DNA of 21,932 nucleotides from Alphaproteobacteria bacterium UBA2784 (lineage in GTDB: Bacteria; Pseudomonadota; Alphaproteobacteria; Micropepsales; Micropepsaceae): positions 53,620 through 75,551 of the forward strand of contig DEIC01000041.1 in NCBI GenBank assembly GCA_002352285.1, read 5' to 3'. Position numbers and translations under genes: made by a program. The notes below the pieces were generated by a model. That model saw only the letters and a program-made list of their open reading frames with translations, did no database searches and had not been told where the DNA came from. Shown here in pieces: positions 7,792-14,703 of the stretch; the stretch's first letter is position 1; each line of letters begins with the position of its first letter.

Positions 7792-7820
7792 GTTATAGTT
7801 GCGGGGCATGGCGATGGAAA
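7792..7820 (-). promoter_or_regulatory. Probable sigma-70-type promoter of the dapF operon
   Basis: On the minus strand TTTCCA (7815-7820) and TATAAC (7792-7797) are separated by exactly 17 bases. TATAAC matches 5 of 6 consensus -10 positions and TTTCCA matches 4 of 6 at -35. The -10 ends 7 bases before the dapF ATG, so transcription would begin at or within a base or two of the start codon. Spacing and match support a promoter; the transcription start is inferred. Confidence 0.5.
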
Positions 7821-7935
7821 GGCGGGCGCCGGGCCATTGGCACCATGCCTAACGTGTTGAAACCATGAGGATGCCGTTCAGACGCCTCACCTTGAAGTGA
7901 CAGGTTGGCACCGCCTTTCATGTTTTCACCGGGCG

Positions 7936-7958
7936 GGCTGGGCATTATGGTCCCAGCC
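7936..7958 (+). other. Stem-loop upstream of the S9 peptidase gene
   Basis: A perfect 7-bp stem GGCTGGG / CCCAGCC with a 9-base loop (cattatggt) lies about 60 bases before the S9 start. It sits in the 234-base divergent dapF/S9 gap, which otherwise holds only the dapF promoter and no small gene that I can support. The loop also contains CATTAT, a weak -10-like hexamer. Function is not evident. Confidence 0.3.
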
Positions 7959-8018
7959 TTTCCCGGGTTCTCCCGCACGGGGCGGGATACCTGAAAGCTG
8001 AAACATGCCGGAGATTTC

Positions 8019-10136
8019 ATGCGCCGAATTGCCCTTGCCGCGGTTTCCGCGGTCGCGACCCTTGGCCTTGCCGCGGGTCTTCCGTTGATGGCTTCTGCCG
8101 ATGTGCCACCTGCACCAGAGGCAAGTGACCCCTTCATCTGGCTTGAAGAGGTCAAGGGTGCCGAGGCGCTCGCCTGGGTTGCCGAACGCAATGCCGAGTC
8201 GACCAGCCTGCTTCAGGGTGATCCGCGCTATCAGACGCTGCTTGATGGCGTCACCAAGATACTGACCGCCGAAGACCGCATCCCCTATGGCGGCGTCTCG
8301 GGTGGCTACGTTTACAACCACTGGCAGGACAGCACACATGTGCGCGGCATCTGGCGGCGTGCGACCATCGATTCCTACGCCAGCGCCAGTCCCGCGTGGG
8401 AGACGCTGATTGACGTCGATGCGTTGGCCGCATCAGAGAACGAAAACTGGGTGTGGTCTGGCGTGGACTGCGCGGCGCCAGATTTCAACCGCTGCCTTGT
8501 GCGCCTGTCGCGCGCGGGCGGTGATGCGGTTGTCGTGCGCGAATATGACATTGCAGCGCGCAGTTTTGTGGCCGACGGCTTTTATGTGGAAGAGGCCAAG
8601 ACTTCGACTGCCTGGTTCAACACCGATACGCTTCTGATTGGCAGCGATTTCGGCGAGGGCAGCCAGACAACGTCAGGCTATCCGCGCATCACCAAGTTGT
8701 GGAAGCGCGGCACGCCGCTTTCGGAAGCAACGACCATCTTTGAAGGTCAGGCCGAGGATACCGGCATCTGGCCGGCTGTTTCTGACCGCGAGGAAGGTTC
8801 GGTTGCGTTCGTCATCCGCGCCATCAATTTCTTCGACACCGAGTATCACATCATCAAGATTGACGGCACGCTGGCTTTGTTGCCGGTTCCCGTGTTTGCC
8901 GAGTGGCAGGACATTTTCGAGGGCCATGCCATCTTCAAGCTGCGCCTTGACTGGGCGCACGAGGGCAAGACCTGGAAGCAAGGCTCGCTGATTTCCATGG
9001 ACCTGGCCAAGTGGCTGGTGGAGGGCGGCGCGCCGGCGTTCGAGCTCATGTACGAGCCGACAGATGCGACGGCAGTTGATGGCGTTTCAGCGTCGAAGTC
9101 TGCGGTCTGGGTTGCCCTGCTCGACAATGTGAAGGGCCGTGTTCTGACCTATACGCGCGGGGCAGAGGGCTGGGTCTCGGCGCCGGTTGCCATGCCGGAG
9201 AACGGCACGATCGACATTTCCGACACCAATGCGTTCGACGACACGGTTTTCATCAATTACGAAGACTTCCTGACGCCCGACAGTCTTTACATGTCGCGCG
9301 ATCTGGGAACGCCTTCGGTCATCAAGTCGCTGCCGGCGCGCTTTGATGCCAGCGGTCTCGAGATTTCGCAGATGAGCGCGATCTCGAAGGACGGCACGGC
9401 AATCCCCTATTTTGTGGTGCGCAAAGCGGGTGCAGCACCCGGCCCGACGCTGCTCTATGCCTATGGCGGCTTCGAGGTGTCGATGAATCCGTGGTATTGG
9501 GGGACGGCTGGCAAGCTCTGGATGGAACGCGGCGGCACGGCCGTTGTTGCCAATATCCGCGGCGGCGGCGAGTTCGGCCCGCGCTGGCATGAGGCGGCAC
9601 GCGGCCATAACCGCCAGAAGGCATATGACGACTTCATTGCCGTGGCGGAGGCGCTGATTGCAACGGGCGTCACGACGCCTGCGCAGTTGGGTATCTCGGG
9701 CGGATCGAATGGCGGGCTTCTGGTGGGCGTGGCCTTCACGCAGCGGCCTGATCTTTTCAACGCTGTTCTTTGCGACGTGCCGCTGCTTGACATGATCCGC
9801 TATACGCAGCTGCCGCCGGGCGCGAGCTGGATTGCTGAATATGGTGATCCGGCCATTCCCGAAGACCGCGCGGTGATCGAAACCTATTCGCCCTATCAGA
9901 ATGTCGATCCTGCCAAGACCTATCCCAAGGTTCTGTTCCTGACCTCGACCGAGGATGACCGCGTGCATCCGGGCCATGCCCGCAAGATGGCAGCCCTGAT
10001 GCTTTCTTTGGGCAAGCCGGTCCTTTTCTATGAGGAAACGGAAGGCGGTCACTCGGCGGCGGCCAACCTCGCCCAGCGCGCCAAGCAATTGGCGATGCAG
10101 TATATTTATCTGAGCCAGCAACTCGGCCTCGAGTAA
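8019..10136 (+). CDS. Secreted prolyl oligopeptidase family serine peptidase (S9)
   Basis: Prolyl oligopeptidases cleave short peptides, usually after proline, with a propeller domain gating an alpha/beta-hydrolase domain. This 705-residue protein is of typical length plus a signal peptide (positive MRR, hydrophobic core, probable cut after MASA at residues 23-26), so it should act in the periplasm or outside. After a propeller region (about 80-420), the C-terminal domain holds the nucleophile Ser563 in GGSNGG, Asp646 in DDRVHPGH and His678 in EGGHSA, plus ANIRGGGEFGPRWHEA typical of the family. The start at 8019 is supported by GGAG 5 bases upstream. It is divergent from dapF and ends just before a large hairpin. 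The actual substrate is unknown. Confidence 0.95.
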   Translation: MRRIALAAVSAVATLGLAAGLPLMASADVPPAPEASDPFIWLEEVKGAEALAWVAERNAESTSLLQGDPRYQTLLDGVTKILTAEDRIPYGGVSGGYVYNHWQDSTHVRGIWRRATIDSYASASPAWETLIDVDALAASENENWVWSGVDCAAPDFNRCLVRLSRAGGDAVVVREYDIAARSFVADGFYVEEAKTSTAWFNTDTLLIGSDFGEGSQTTSGYPRITKLWKRGTPLSEATTIFEGQAEDTGIWPAVSDREEGSVAFVIRAINFFDTEYHIIKIDGTLALLPVPVFAEWQDIFEGHAIFKLRLDWAHEGKTWKQGSLISMDLAKWLVEGGAPAFELMYEPTDATAVDGVSASKSAVWVALLDNVKGRVLTYTRGAEGWVSAPVAMPENGTIDISDTNAFDDTVFINYEDFLTPDSLYMSRDLGTPSVIKSLPARFDASGLEISQMSAISKDGTAIPYFVVRKAGAAPGPTLLYAYGGFEVSMNPWYWGTAGKLWMERGGTAVVANIRGGGEFGPRWHEAARGHNRQKAYDDFIAVAEALIATGVTTPAQLGISGGSNGGLLVGVAFTQRPDLFNAVLCDVPLLDMIRYTQLPPGASWIAEYGDPAIPEDRAVIETYSPYQNVDPAKTYPKVLFLTSTEDDRVHPGHARKMAALMLSLGKPVLFYEETEGGHSAAANLAQRAKQLAMQYIYLSQQLGLE

Positions 10137-10147
10137 AGCGCGCTCCG

Positions 10148-10199
10148 GCCAAAGGCCTCATTTCCCCTTGACTTGACGGGGGGAAATGGGGCCTTTGGC
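10148..10199. terminator. Large bidirectional-looking hairpin after the S9 peptidase gene
   Basis: A 19-bp stem (10149-10167 with 10180-10198, one G-U pair, otherwise perfect) closes a 12-base loop; one more pair extends it to 10148/10199. It starts 12 bases after the S9 stop codon. The stem includes AAAGGCC and TTTCCCC with their complements. The T-tract after it is interrupted (gcgtcttctt), so it may terminate imperfectly or protect the 3' end of the mRNA. It separates S9 from the ffh operon. Confidence 0.7.
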
Positions 10200-10245
10200 G
10201 TCTTCTTCGGGACAATCTTGCCCCGACGGTCCCCGGTGGGATCGC

Positions 10246-10274
10246 CCCCAGGCAGCGCGATGCGCCCCCTGGGG
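10246..10274 (+). other. Nested stem-loop in the ffh leader
   Basis: CCCCAGG (10246-10252) pairs with CCTGGGG (10268-10274), and inside it GCGC (10255-10258) pairs with GCGC (10262-10265) around a 3-base loop. It lies 36 bases before the ffh ATG. Between it and the ATG there is no good ribosome binding site. It could be a leader structure or simply GC-rich chance pairing. Confidence 0.35.
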
Positions 10275-10310
10275 TTGAAGGCGTTTTGGTTTCGGGATCT
10301 GCGTTTCGTC

Positions 10311-11708
10311 ATGTTTGACGCACTGACAGAGAGGCTTGGCAAAGTCTTCGACCGCTTGCGCGGCCGCGGCGCGCTGTCGGAAGCCGATGTTACCGAGGCC
10401 ATGCGCGAAGTGCGCGTGGCGCTGCTTGAAGCCGATGTCGCGCTGCCGGTCGTCAAGGATTTCATCGCCAAGGTGCAGGAAAAGGCGGTGGGCGCCGAAG
10501 TGCTGCGCTCCGTCACGCCGGGCCAGCAGGTCGTCAAGATCGTGCATGACGAGCTGGCGGCGATGCTGGGATCGGAAGCGCAGGGCATTGATCTCAATGC
10601 GCCCGCGCCGGTTGTCATCCTGATGGTTGGTCTTCAGGGTTCGGGCAAGACGACATCAACCGCCAAAATCGCGCGCCGCATCCAGATGCAGCAGAAAAAG
10701 CGCGTGCTGATGGCCTCGCTCGATACGCGCCGTCCGGCGGCGATGGATCAGCTGAAAGTGCTGGGCGAGCAGACGCAGGTCGAAACGCTGCCCATCATCG
10801 CCAACCAGATGCCCGGCGACATTGCGCGCCGCGCCGTCACAGCGGGGCGTCTTTCCGGCTATGACGTGGTGATGCTGGATACGGCGGGGCGTCTTGCGAT
10901 TGATGAGGCCTTGATGGCCGAGATCATCGCCATCCGCGATCTCGTCAAGCCGCATGAAACACTTCTGGTTGCTGATGCGCTGACCGGCCAGGACGCCGTC
11001 AACACCGCCAAGACATTCCATGAGCGCGTCGGGATTACCGGCATTGTGCTCACCCGCCTTGATGGCGACGGGCGCGGTGGTGCGGCGCTTTCCATGCGCG
11101 CTGTCACGGGCGCGCCGATCAAGCTGGCGGGCACCGGCGAAAAGCTCGACGCGCTGGAAGATTTTCACCCGCAGCGCATTGCCGGGCGCATTCTGGGCAT
11201 GGGAGACGTTGTCTCGCTCGTTGAAAAGGCCGCTGCCACGCTTGATGCCGACAAGGCCGAGGCGATGGCCAAGCGCATGCAGGCCGGCACGTTCACGCTC
11301 GATGATCTGGCCGAGCAATTGCGCCAGATGCGCAAGCTGGGCGGCATGGGCGGCATTCTTGGCATGATCCCGGGCATTGCCAAAGTGAAGAACCAGCTTG
11401 CCGAGGCCAATCTGGATGACAAGGTCATCAAGCGGCAGGAGGCGATCATCTCCTCCATGACGCGCGCTGAACGCACCAAGCCCGACATCATCAACGGCTC
11501 GCGGCGCAAGCGCATTGCGCGCGGCTCGGGCGTGGATGTCAGCGAGGTCAACAAGATCCTGAAAATGCACCGCCAGATGGCGGACATGATGAAGGAAATG
11601 AAGAAGGGCAAGCGCGGTGGCCTTGCCTCACTCTTCGGCATTGGCGGTGGCATGCCGCCAGGCGGTTTTCCCGGCGGCGGTCTGCCGCCCGGTTTCGGAC
11701 GCAAGTAA
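10311..11708 (+). CDS. ffh: Signal recognition particle protein Ffh
   Basis: Ffh binds 4.5S RNA and hydrophobic signal sequences as they leave the ribosome and hands the complex to FtsY. From the ATG at 10311 (MFDALTERLGKVFDRLRG, the conserved beginning) the protein has 465 residues. The GTPase domain shows G1 GLQGSGKTT (107-115), DTRRPAA (138-144), DTAGRL (190-195) and TRLDGD (248-253). The methionine-rich M domain covers about 310-435, with the RNA-binding SRRKRIARGSG (397-407). The Gly/Pro tail (GGGMPPGGFPGG) is common in proteobacteria. The longer in-frame extension back to 10173 would run through the hairpins and is unlikely. It is the first gene of the operon with rpsP 21 bases downstream. 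Confidence 0.97.
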   Translation: MFDALTERLGKVFDRLRGRGALSEADVTEAMREVRVALLEADVALPVVKDFIAKVQEKAVGAEVLRSVTPGQQVVKIVHDELAAMLGSEAQGIDLNAPAPVVILMVGLQGSGKTTSTAKIARRIQMQQKKRVLMASLDTRRPAAMDQLKVLGEQTQVETLPIIANQMPGDIARRAVTAGRLSGYDVVMLDTAGRLAIDEALMAEIIAIRDLVKPHETLLVADALTGQDAVNTAKTFHERVGITGIVLTRLDGDGRGGAALSMRAVTGAPIKLAGTGEKLDALEDFHPQRIAGRILGMGDVVSLVEKAAATLDADKAEAMAKRMQAGTFTLDDLAEQLRQMRKLGGMGGILGMIPGIAKVKNQLAEANLDDKVIKRQEAIISSMTRAERTKPDIINGSRRKRIARGSGVDVSEVNKILKMHRQMADMMKEMKKGKRGGLASLFGIGGGMPPGGFPGGGLPPGFGRK

Positions 11709-11729
11709 GTTCAACAAGAAAGGTCTGTC

Positions 11730-12077
11730 ATGTCTCTCAAGATCAGAATGTCGCGCGGCGGCACCAAGAAGCGCCCGCACTACACCATCGTCGTGGCCGA
11801 CTCGCGCAGCCCGCGCGATGGCCGCTTCATTGAGCGCCTCGGCTTCTATGATCCGATGCTGCCCAAGGACCACAAGGACCGCCTGAAGCTCGACGTCGAA
11901 AAGGCGCAGGCCTGGATGAAGAAGGGGGCAACCCCGTCGGACCGCGTGCACCGCTTCCTGCATGGCGCGGGCGTGCTGCCGGCCTTGAAGCGCAACAACC
12001 CCGAGAAGGCCAAGCCCAAGGCAAAGGCGCAGGAGCGCGCTGCTGCTGCCGCCAAGGCTGCCGAGGCGGCTGGTTGA
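11730..12077 (+). CDS. rpsP: 30S ribosomal protein bS16
   Basis: A structural protein of the small ribosomal subunit needed for 30S assembly. The first 80 residues match bS16 closely (SLKIRMSRGGTKKRPHYTIVV, DGRFIERLGFYDP). The C-terminal extension of about 30 residues is almost only Ala, Lys, Glu, Gln and Pro (EKAKPKAKAQERAAAAAKAA), giving 115 residues instead of the roughly 80 in Escherichia coli; such tails are common in alphaproteobacteria. An AAAGG ribosome binding site sits before the ATG. It follows ffh closely and is followed by the large palindromic element before rimM. Confidence 0.97.
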   Translation: MSLKIRMSRGGTKKRPHYTIVVADSRSPRDGRFIERLGFYDPMLPKDHKDRLKLDVEKAQAWMKKGATPSDRVHRFLHGAGVLPALKRNNPEKAKPKAKAQERAAAAAKAAEAAG

Positions 12078-12130
12078 TCGACGCTGGCGAAGTGCGTTGA
12101 ACAATCTCACACTCGCCAATCATTTCTTTG

Positions 12131-12269
12131 CCTCCTCCGCCTTTGCGGGGGAGGCGCGATCCGCTCTTGCGGATCGGGTGGGGGGGCTGGCAGTGCATGA
12201 AGCCCCCCACCCGGATTTGAGTTCGCAATGCTCACTCAAATCCGACCTCCCCCGCATAGGCGGAGGAGG
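12131..12269. repeat. Cloverleaf-like palindromic intergenic element
   Basis: A 139-base inverted structure fills most of the rpsP-rimM gap. The outer arms, 12131-12154 and 12246-12269, are complementary at 23 of 24 positions. Inside are three local hairpins: 12158-12175 (GATCCGC-TCTT-GCGGATC, perfect), 12176-12212 (a 12-bp G/C stem with one bulged G) and 12212-12244 (11-bp stem closing an 11-base loop). It begins 53 bases after the rpsP stop and ends 53 bases before the rimM ATG. The layout looks like a dispersed palindromic repeat, but there is no second copy in this window, so repeat status is inferred. Confidence 0.7.
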
Positions 12270-12322
12270 TGGAAGAATTTGCCCCGCCAGCCAGTGGGAG
12301 AGCAGATACGGCACGTGTCCCC

Positions 12323-12865
12323 ATGCCCCATGACATTCTTGTCGGGCGCATCACGGGGCCACATGGTCTTGGCGGTGAGGTGAAGGTGCAGAGCTTCACA
12401 CAAGACCCGTTCTCCATCGGCAGCTATGGCCCGCTTGCCGTCCGCATGAAAGCGGATGGGGCTGTGCGCGCGCTGACCATTGCCCGCATCAAACGCGCCA
12501 AAGATCATCTGATTGTGCGCTTTGCCGGAGTTTCTGACCGCAACGGCGCAGAGGCGCTGAAGGGCGCGGAGCTTTTCGTTGCGCGCACGCAGCTGCCTGC
12601 GGCGGGCGAGGGCGAATTCTATCTCGCTGATCTTGAAGGACTTGCCGTGCGTGATGCGCAAGGCCGCGAGATCGGCCGCATCCAGACGATTTCCGATTTT
12701 GGCGGCGGCCCCATTCTGGTGATCGCAACGCCGGAAGGCGGCGAGATGATGCTGCCCTTTGCCGATGACTTCATTGCCGAAATCAATGTTGCGGGCGGGT
12801 TTATCTGCGTGCATGTGCCGGGCGAGATTGAAGCGCGCGGCGAGGAAGACGAAGGTGCGCCATGA
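12323..12865 (+). CDS. rimM: Ribosome maturation factor RimM
   Basis: RimM helps mature the 3' domain of 16S rRNA in the 30S head. The 180-residue product has the N-terminal RimM barrel (ILVGRITGPHGLGGEVKVQSF, about residues 4-24 onward) and a C-terminal PRC-barrel domain (EFYLADLEGLAVRDAQGREIG, from about residue 95). An acidic tail ends the protein. I chose the ATG at 12323 because the family motif starts directly after it; the frame stays open back to 12269 but that part translates the palindromic element. No strong ribosome binding site is visible. It overlaps trmD by 4 bases. Confidence 0.95.
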   Translation: MPHDILVGRITGPHGLGGEVKVQSFTQDPFSIGSYGPLAVRMKADGAVRALTIARIKRAKDHLIVRFAGVSDRNGAEALKGAELFVARTQLPAAGEGEFYLADLEGLAVRDAQGREIGRIQTISDFGGGPILVIATPEGGEMMLPFADDFIAEINVAGGFICVHVPGEIEARGEEDEGAP

Positions 12866-13578
12866 GCTTTGCCGCCCATGTGCTGACGCTTTTTCCTGCG
12901 ATGTTTCCGGGGCCGTTGGGCCAGTCGCTGGCGGGCAAGGCGCTGGCGGAAAATCTCTGGTCGCTATCAGTACACGACATCCGCGCGCACGGACTTGGCA
13001 AGCATCGCACGGTTGATGACACGCCGGCGGGTGGCGGCCCGGGCATGGTGATGCGCGTTGATGTCGCCTGTGCGGCCATTGATGCCGCGTGCGCAATTGC
13101 GCCCGCGGGCTCACCGGTGCTGGTTACAAGCCCGCGTGGCAAACGGTTTGATCAGGTGATGGCGCGCGAACTTGCTGCCGGGCCGGGCGCCATTTTCTTT
13201 TGCGGCCGGTTTGAAGGGGTGGACGAGCGCCTCTTCCAGCTAAGGCCGGTTGTTGAGGTTTCGCTGGGCGATTTCGTTCTTTCAGGTGGCGAGCCTGCGG
13301 CCCTTGCGATGCTTGATGCCATTGTGCGCCTGCTCCCCGGGGTGATGGGCGCTGCCGAATCGGGCGATGAGGAGAGTTTTGAGAGCGGCCTTCTGGAGTA
13401 TCCGCATTACACGCGGCCACAGACCTTTGAGGGTCTTTCGATCCCGGAGGTTCTGACGTCCGGCAATCATGCCGCGATCGGGGCCTTTCGCCGGGCGGAG
13501 GCTTTGGCGCTGACCCGGGCGCGGCGTCCCGACCTTCTCAAGGGCGCGGAAAAAGACCCGAAAAAGGGTGAAAACTGA
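12862..13578 (+). CDS. trmD: tRNA (guanine37-N1)-methyltransferase TrmD
   Basis: TrmD methylates G37 of tRNAs with S-adenosylmethionine, preventing +1 frameshifting. The 238-residue protein has the trefoil-knot SPOUT fold signatures: DDTPAGGGPGMVMR, LVTSPRGKRFDQ, FFCGRFEGVDERL, SLGDFVLSGGEPAAL, and the C-terminal LEYPHYTRP and VLTSGNHAAI. The ATG overlaps the rimM stop (ATGA). A 110-base gap separates it from rplS. Length and motifs are fully standard. Confidence 0.97.
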   Translation: MSFAAHVLTLFPAMFPGPLGQSLAGKALAENLWSLSVHDIRAHGLGKHRTVDDTPAGGGPGMVMRVDVACAAIDAACAIAPAGSPVLVTSPRGKRFDQVMARELAAGPGAIFFCGRFEGVDERLFQLRPVVEVSLGDFVLSGGEPAALAMLDAIVRLLPGVMGAAESGDEESFESGLLEYPHYTRPQTFEGLSIPEVLTSGNHAAIGAFRRAEALALTRARRPDLLKGAEKDPKKGEN

Positions 13579-13688
13579 AAGGGTTAAGGCCATCCCGCCG
13601 CACCTGACCCAGGCTCGGCCGGGCAGGGCTTGACCGGGGGAAGCGCCCCCCTTATGACACGCGACCTTTCCATACAGGCGGCTGCCCC

Positions 13689-14102
13689 ATGAACCTCCTT
13701 CAGACCATTGAAAAAGAAGAAATCGCGCGCGTGCAGCGCAAGTCGGGAACGCCGAATTTCGGCCCCGGCGATACGCTGCGCGTCAACGTGAAGGTTGTCG
13801 AAGTTTCGGTCGAAGAGAAGACGGGCAAGGTCAAGACGCGTGAGCGCGTGCAGGGCTATGAGGGCGTGTGCATTGCGCGCTCTGGCCACGGCCTCAACGA
13901 GAATTTCACGGTGCGCAAGATCTCCTACGGCGAGGGCGTGGAGCGCGTGTTCCCCATCCACTCGCCGCTGGTTGACTCCATCGACGTCGTGCGCCGCGGT
14001 GAAGTGCGCCGCGCGAAGCTCTATTACCTGCGCGGCCGCCAGGGCAAATCTGCCCGCATCACCGAGCGTCAGGAAAAGGCCGAAGCCGCTGCTGAAGCGT
14101 GA
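13689..14102 (+). CDS. rplS: 50S ribosomal protein bL19
   Basis: bL19 sits at the interface of the ribosomal subunits. The 137-residue product has the family core (FGPGDTLRVNVKVVE, RERVQGYEGVCIARSG, FTVRKISYGEGVERVFPIHSP, RRGEVRRAKLYYLRG) and a short Lys/Glu/Ala tail. Its 110-base leader after trmD contains GGGGG-AAGCG-CCCCC (13636-13650), a small stable hairpin that could be an autoregulatory or processing site, though I cannot confirm this. It ends the ffh operon. The convergent VOC gene stops 3 bases away, and a terminator hairpin for this operon lies inside that gene. Confidence 0.96.
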   Translation: MNLLQTIEKEEIARVQRKSGTPNFGPGDTLRVNVKVVEVSVEEKTGKVKTRERVQGYEGVCIARSGHGLNENFTVRKISYGEGVERVFPIHSPLVDSIDVVRRGEVRRAKLYYLRGRQGKSARITERQEKAEAAAEA

Positions 14103-14105
14103 GCC

Positions 14106-14582
14106 TTACCGCTTCTTCTTTGCTTTCGAAGAGCCTGCCTTCGCGGATGCGGCGGCAGGCTTTTTCTTTGCGGGTTTCGGAAGATCAGCGTTGAAGGCCC
14201 ACAAATGTCCGGCCGGATCACGCAACATGCCAAAGCGCGCGCCCCAGAACTGATCGGCCGCCTCCATCACGATGGCGCCGCCAGTTTTGGCGCCCTTCTT
14301 CAGCGCTGCGTCCACATCCTTGGGGGCCGCCAATCCCACCATCATGTTGAACGTGGTGTTGCCAATGGTCGCCGGGCTTTTGGTATTGCCGTATTCGGGA
14401 AATTCGTCGGACAGCATCAGCGTGCCGCCGAAGAGCGCAAGCTCTGCATGCATGATGCGGCCATCATCGGCCTTCATGCGCATCACTTCCTTCGCGCCGA
14501 ATGCGCGCTTGTAGTAAGCGATGATGCCGTTGGCGTCCTTGACGGTCAGATAGGTGCCGAGTGTTGGTGCGCGCTTTGCCAT
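14106..14582 (-). CDS. VOC (glyoxalase/PhnB-like) family protein
   Basis: VOC proteins are metal-dependent enzymes or binding proteins with paired beta-alpha-beta-beta-beta modules; the substrate here is unknown. The 158-residue product reads as a PhnB-like member: YLTVKDANGIIAYYKRAFGA, MHAELALFGGTLMLSDE with likely metal ligand His45, and WGARFGMLRDPAGHLWAF near residues 113-130. A Lys/Ala/Ser tail follows (PAKKKPAAASAKAGSSKAKKKR is residues 137-158). I chose ATG 14582, preceded by a good GAGAGG site, rather than an upstream start at 14726. It is divergent from leuC, with its own promoter-like pair. Confidence 0.87.
   Translation of the reverse strand: MAKRAPTLGTYLTVKDANGIIAYYKRAFGAKEVMRMKADDGRIMHAELALFGGTLMLSDEFPEYGNTKSPATIGNTTFNMMVGLAAPKDVDAALKKGAKTGGAIVMEAADQFWGARFGMLRDPAGHLWAFNADLPKPAKKKPAAASAKAGSSKAKKKR
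14132..14167 (+). terminator. Intrinsic terminator of the ffh-rplS operon, inside the VOC gene
   Basis: AGCCTGCC (14132-14139) pairs perfectly with GGCAGGCT (14154-14161), with a GC-rich 14-base loop and the T-rich tract TTTTTCTTT right after (14161-14169). It lies about 30 bases after the rplS stop and reads on the plus strand. The tract corresponds to lysine codons 139-141 of the convergent VOC gene. It is a textbook hairpin plus T-tract. Confidence 0.75.
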
Positions 14583-14607
14583 GATGCCCTCTCGTGTGTT
14601 CGGAACA

Positions 14608-14636
14608 ATTAGCGAACATCTTGGCCGCGGCGTCAA
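14608..14636 (-). promoter_or_regulatory. Probable promoter of the VOC gene
   Basis: On the minus strand TTGACG (14631-14636, 5 of 6 consensus) and GCTAAT (14608-14613, 4 of 6) are separated by 17 bases. The predicted start of transcription is near 14600, leaving room for the GAGAGG site before the ATG at 14582. On the plus strand, TTGAAC at 14652-14657 may be part of a weaker leuC promoter. Confidence 0.5.
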
Positions 14637-14703
14637 GGGCCTCGCTGAAACTTGAACGGACTCCGCATCCGGCCCATGCTGCGACGCACAATCGAGAAGG
14701 CAG

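Noticed and set aside
6888..7868. A 326-codon plus-strand open frame antisense to dapF
   Set aside because: It covers dapF entirely in antisense and translates to a His/Asp-rich shadow sequence; dapF has both catalytic cysteines and is clearly the real gene.
9087..10121. A 344-codon open frame antisense to the S9 peptidase gene
   Set aside because: It runs opposite the catalytic domain of the peptidase and has shadow-type composition rich in Arg, His and Gln, with no recognisable motif.
12269..12322. N-terminal extension of RimM back to a start at 12269
   Set aside because: It would translate the end of the palindromic element and adds residues not found before the conserved RimM beginning.
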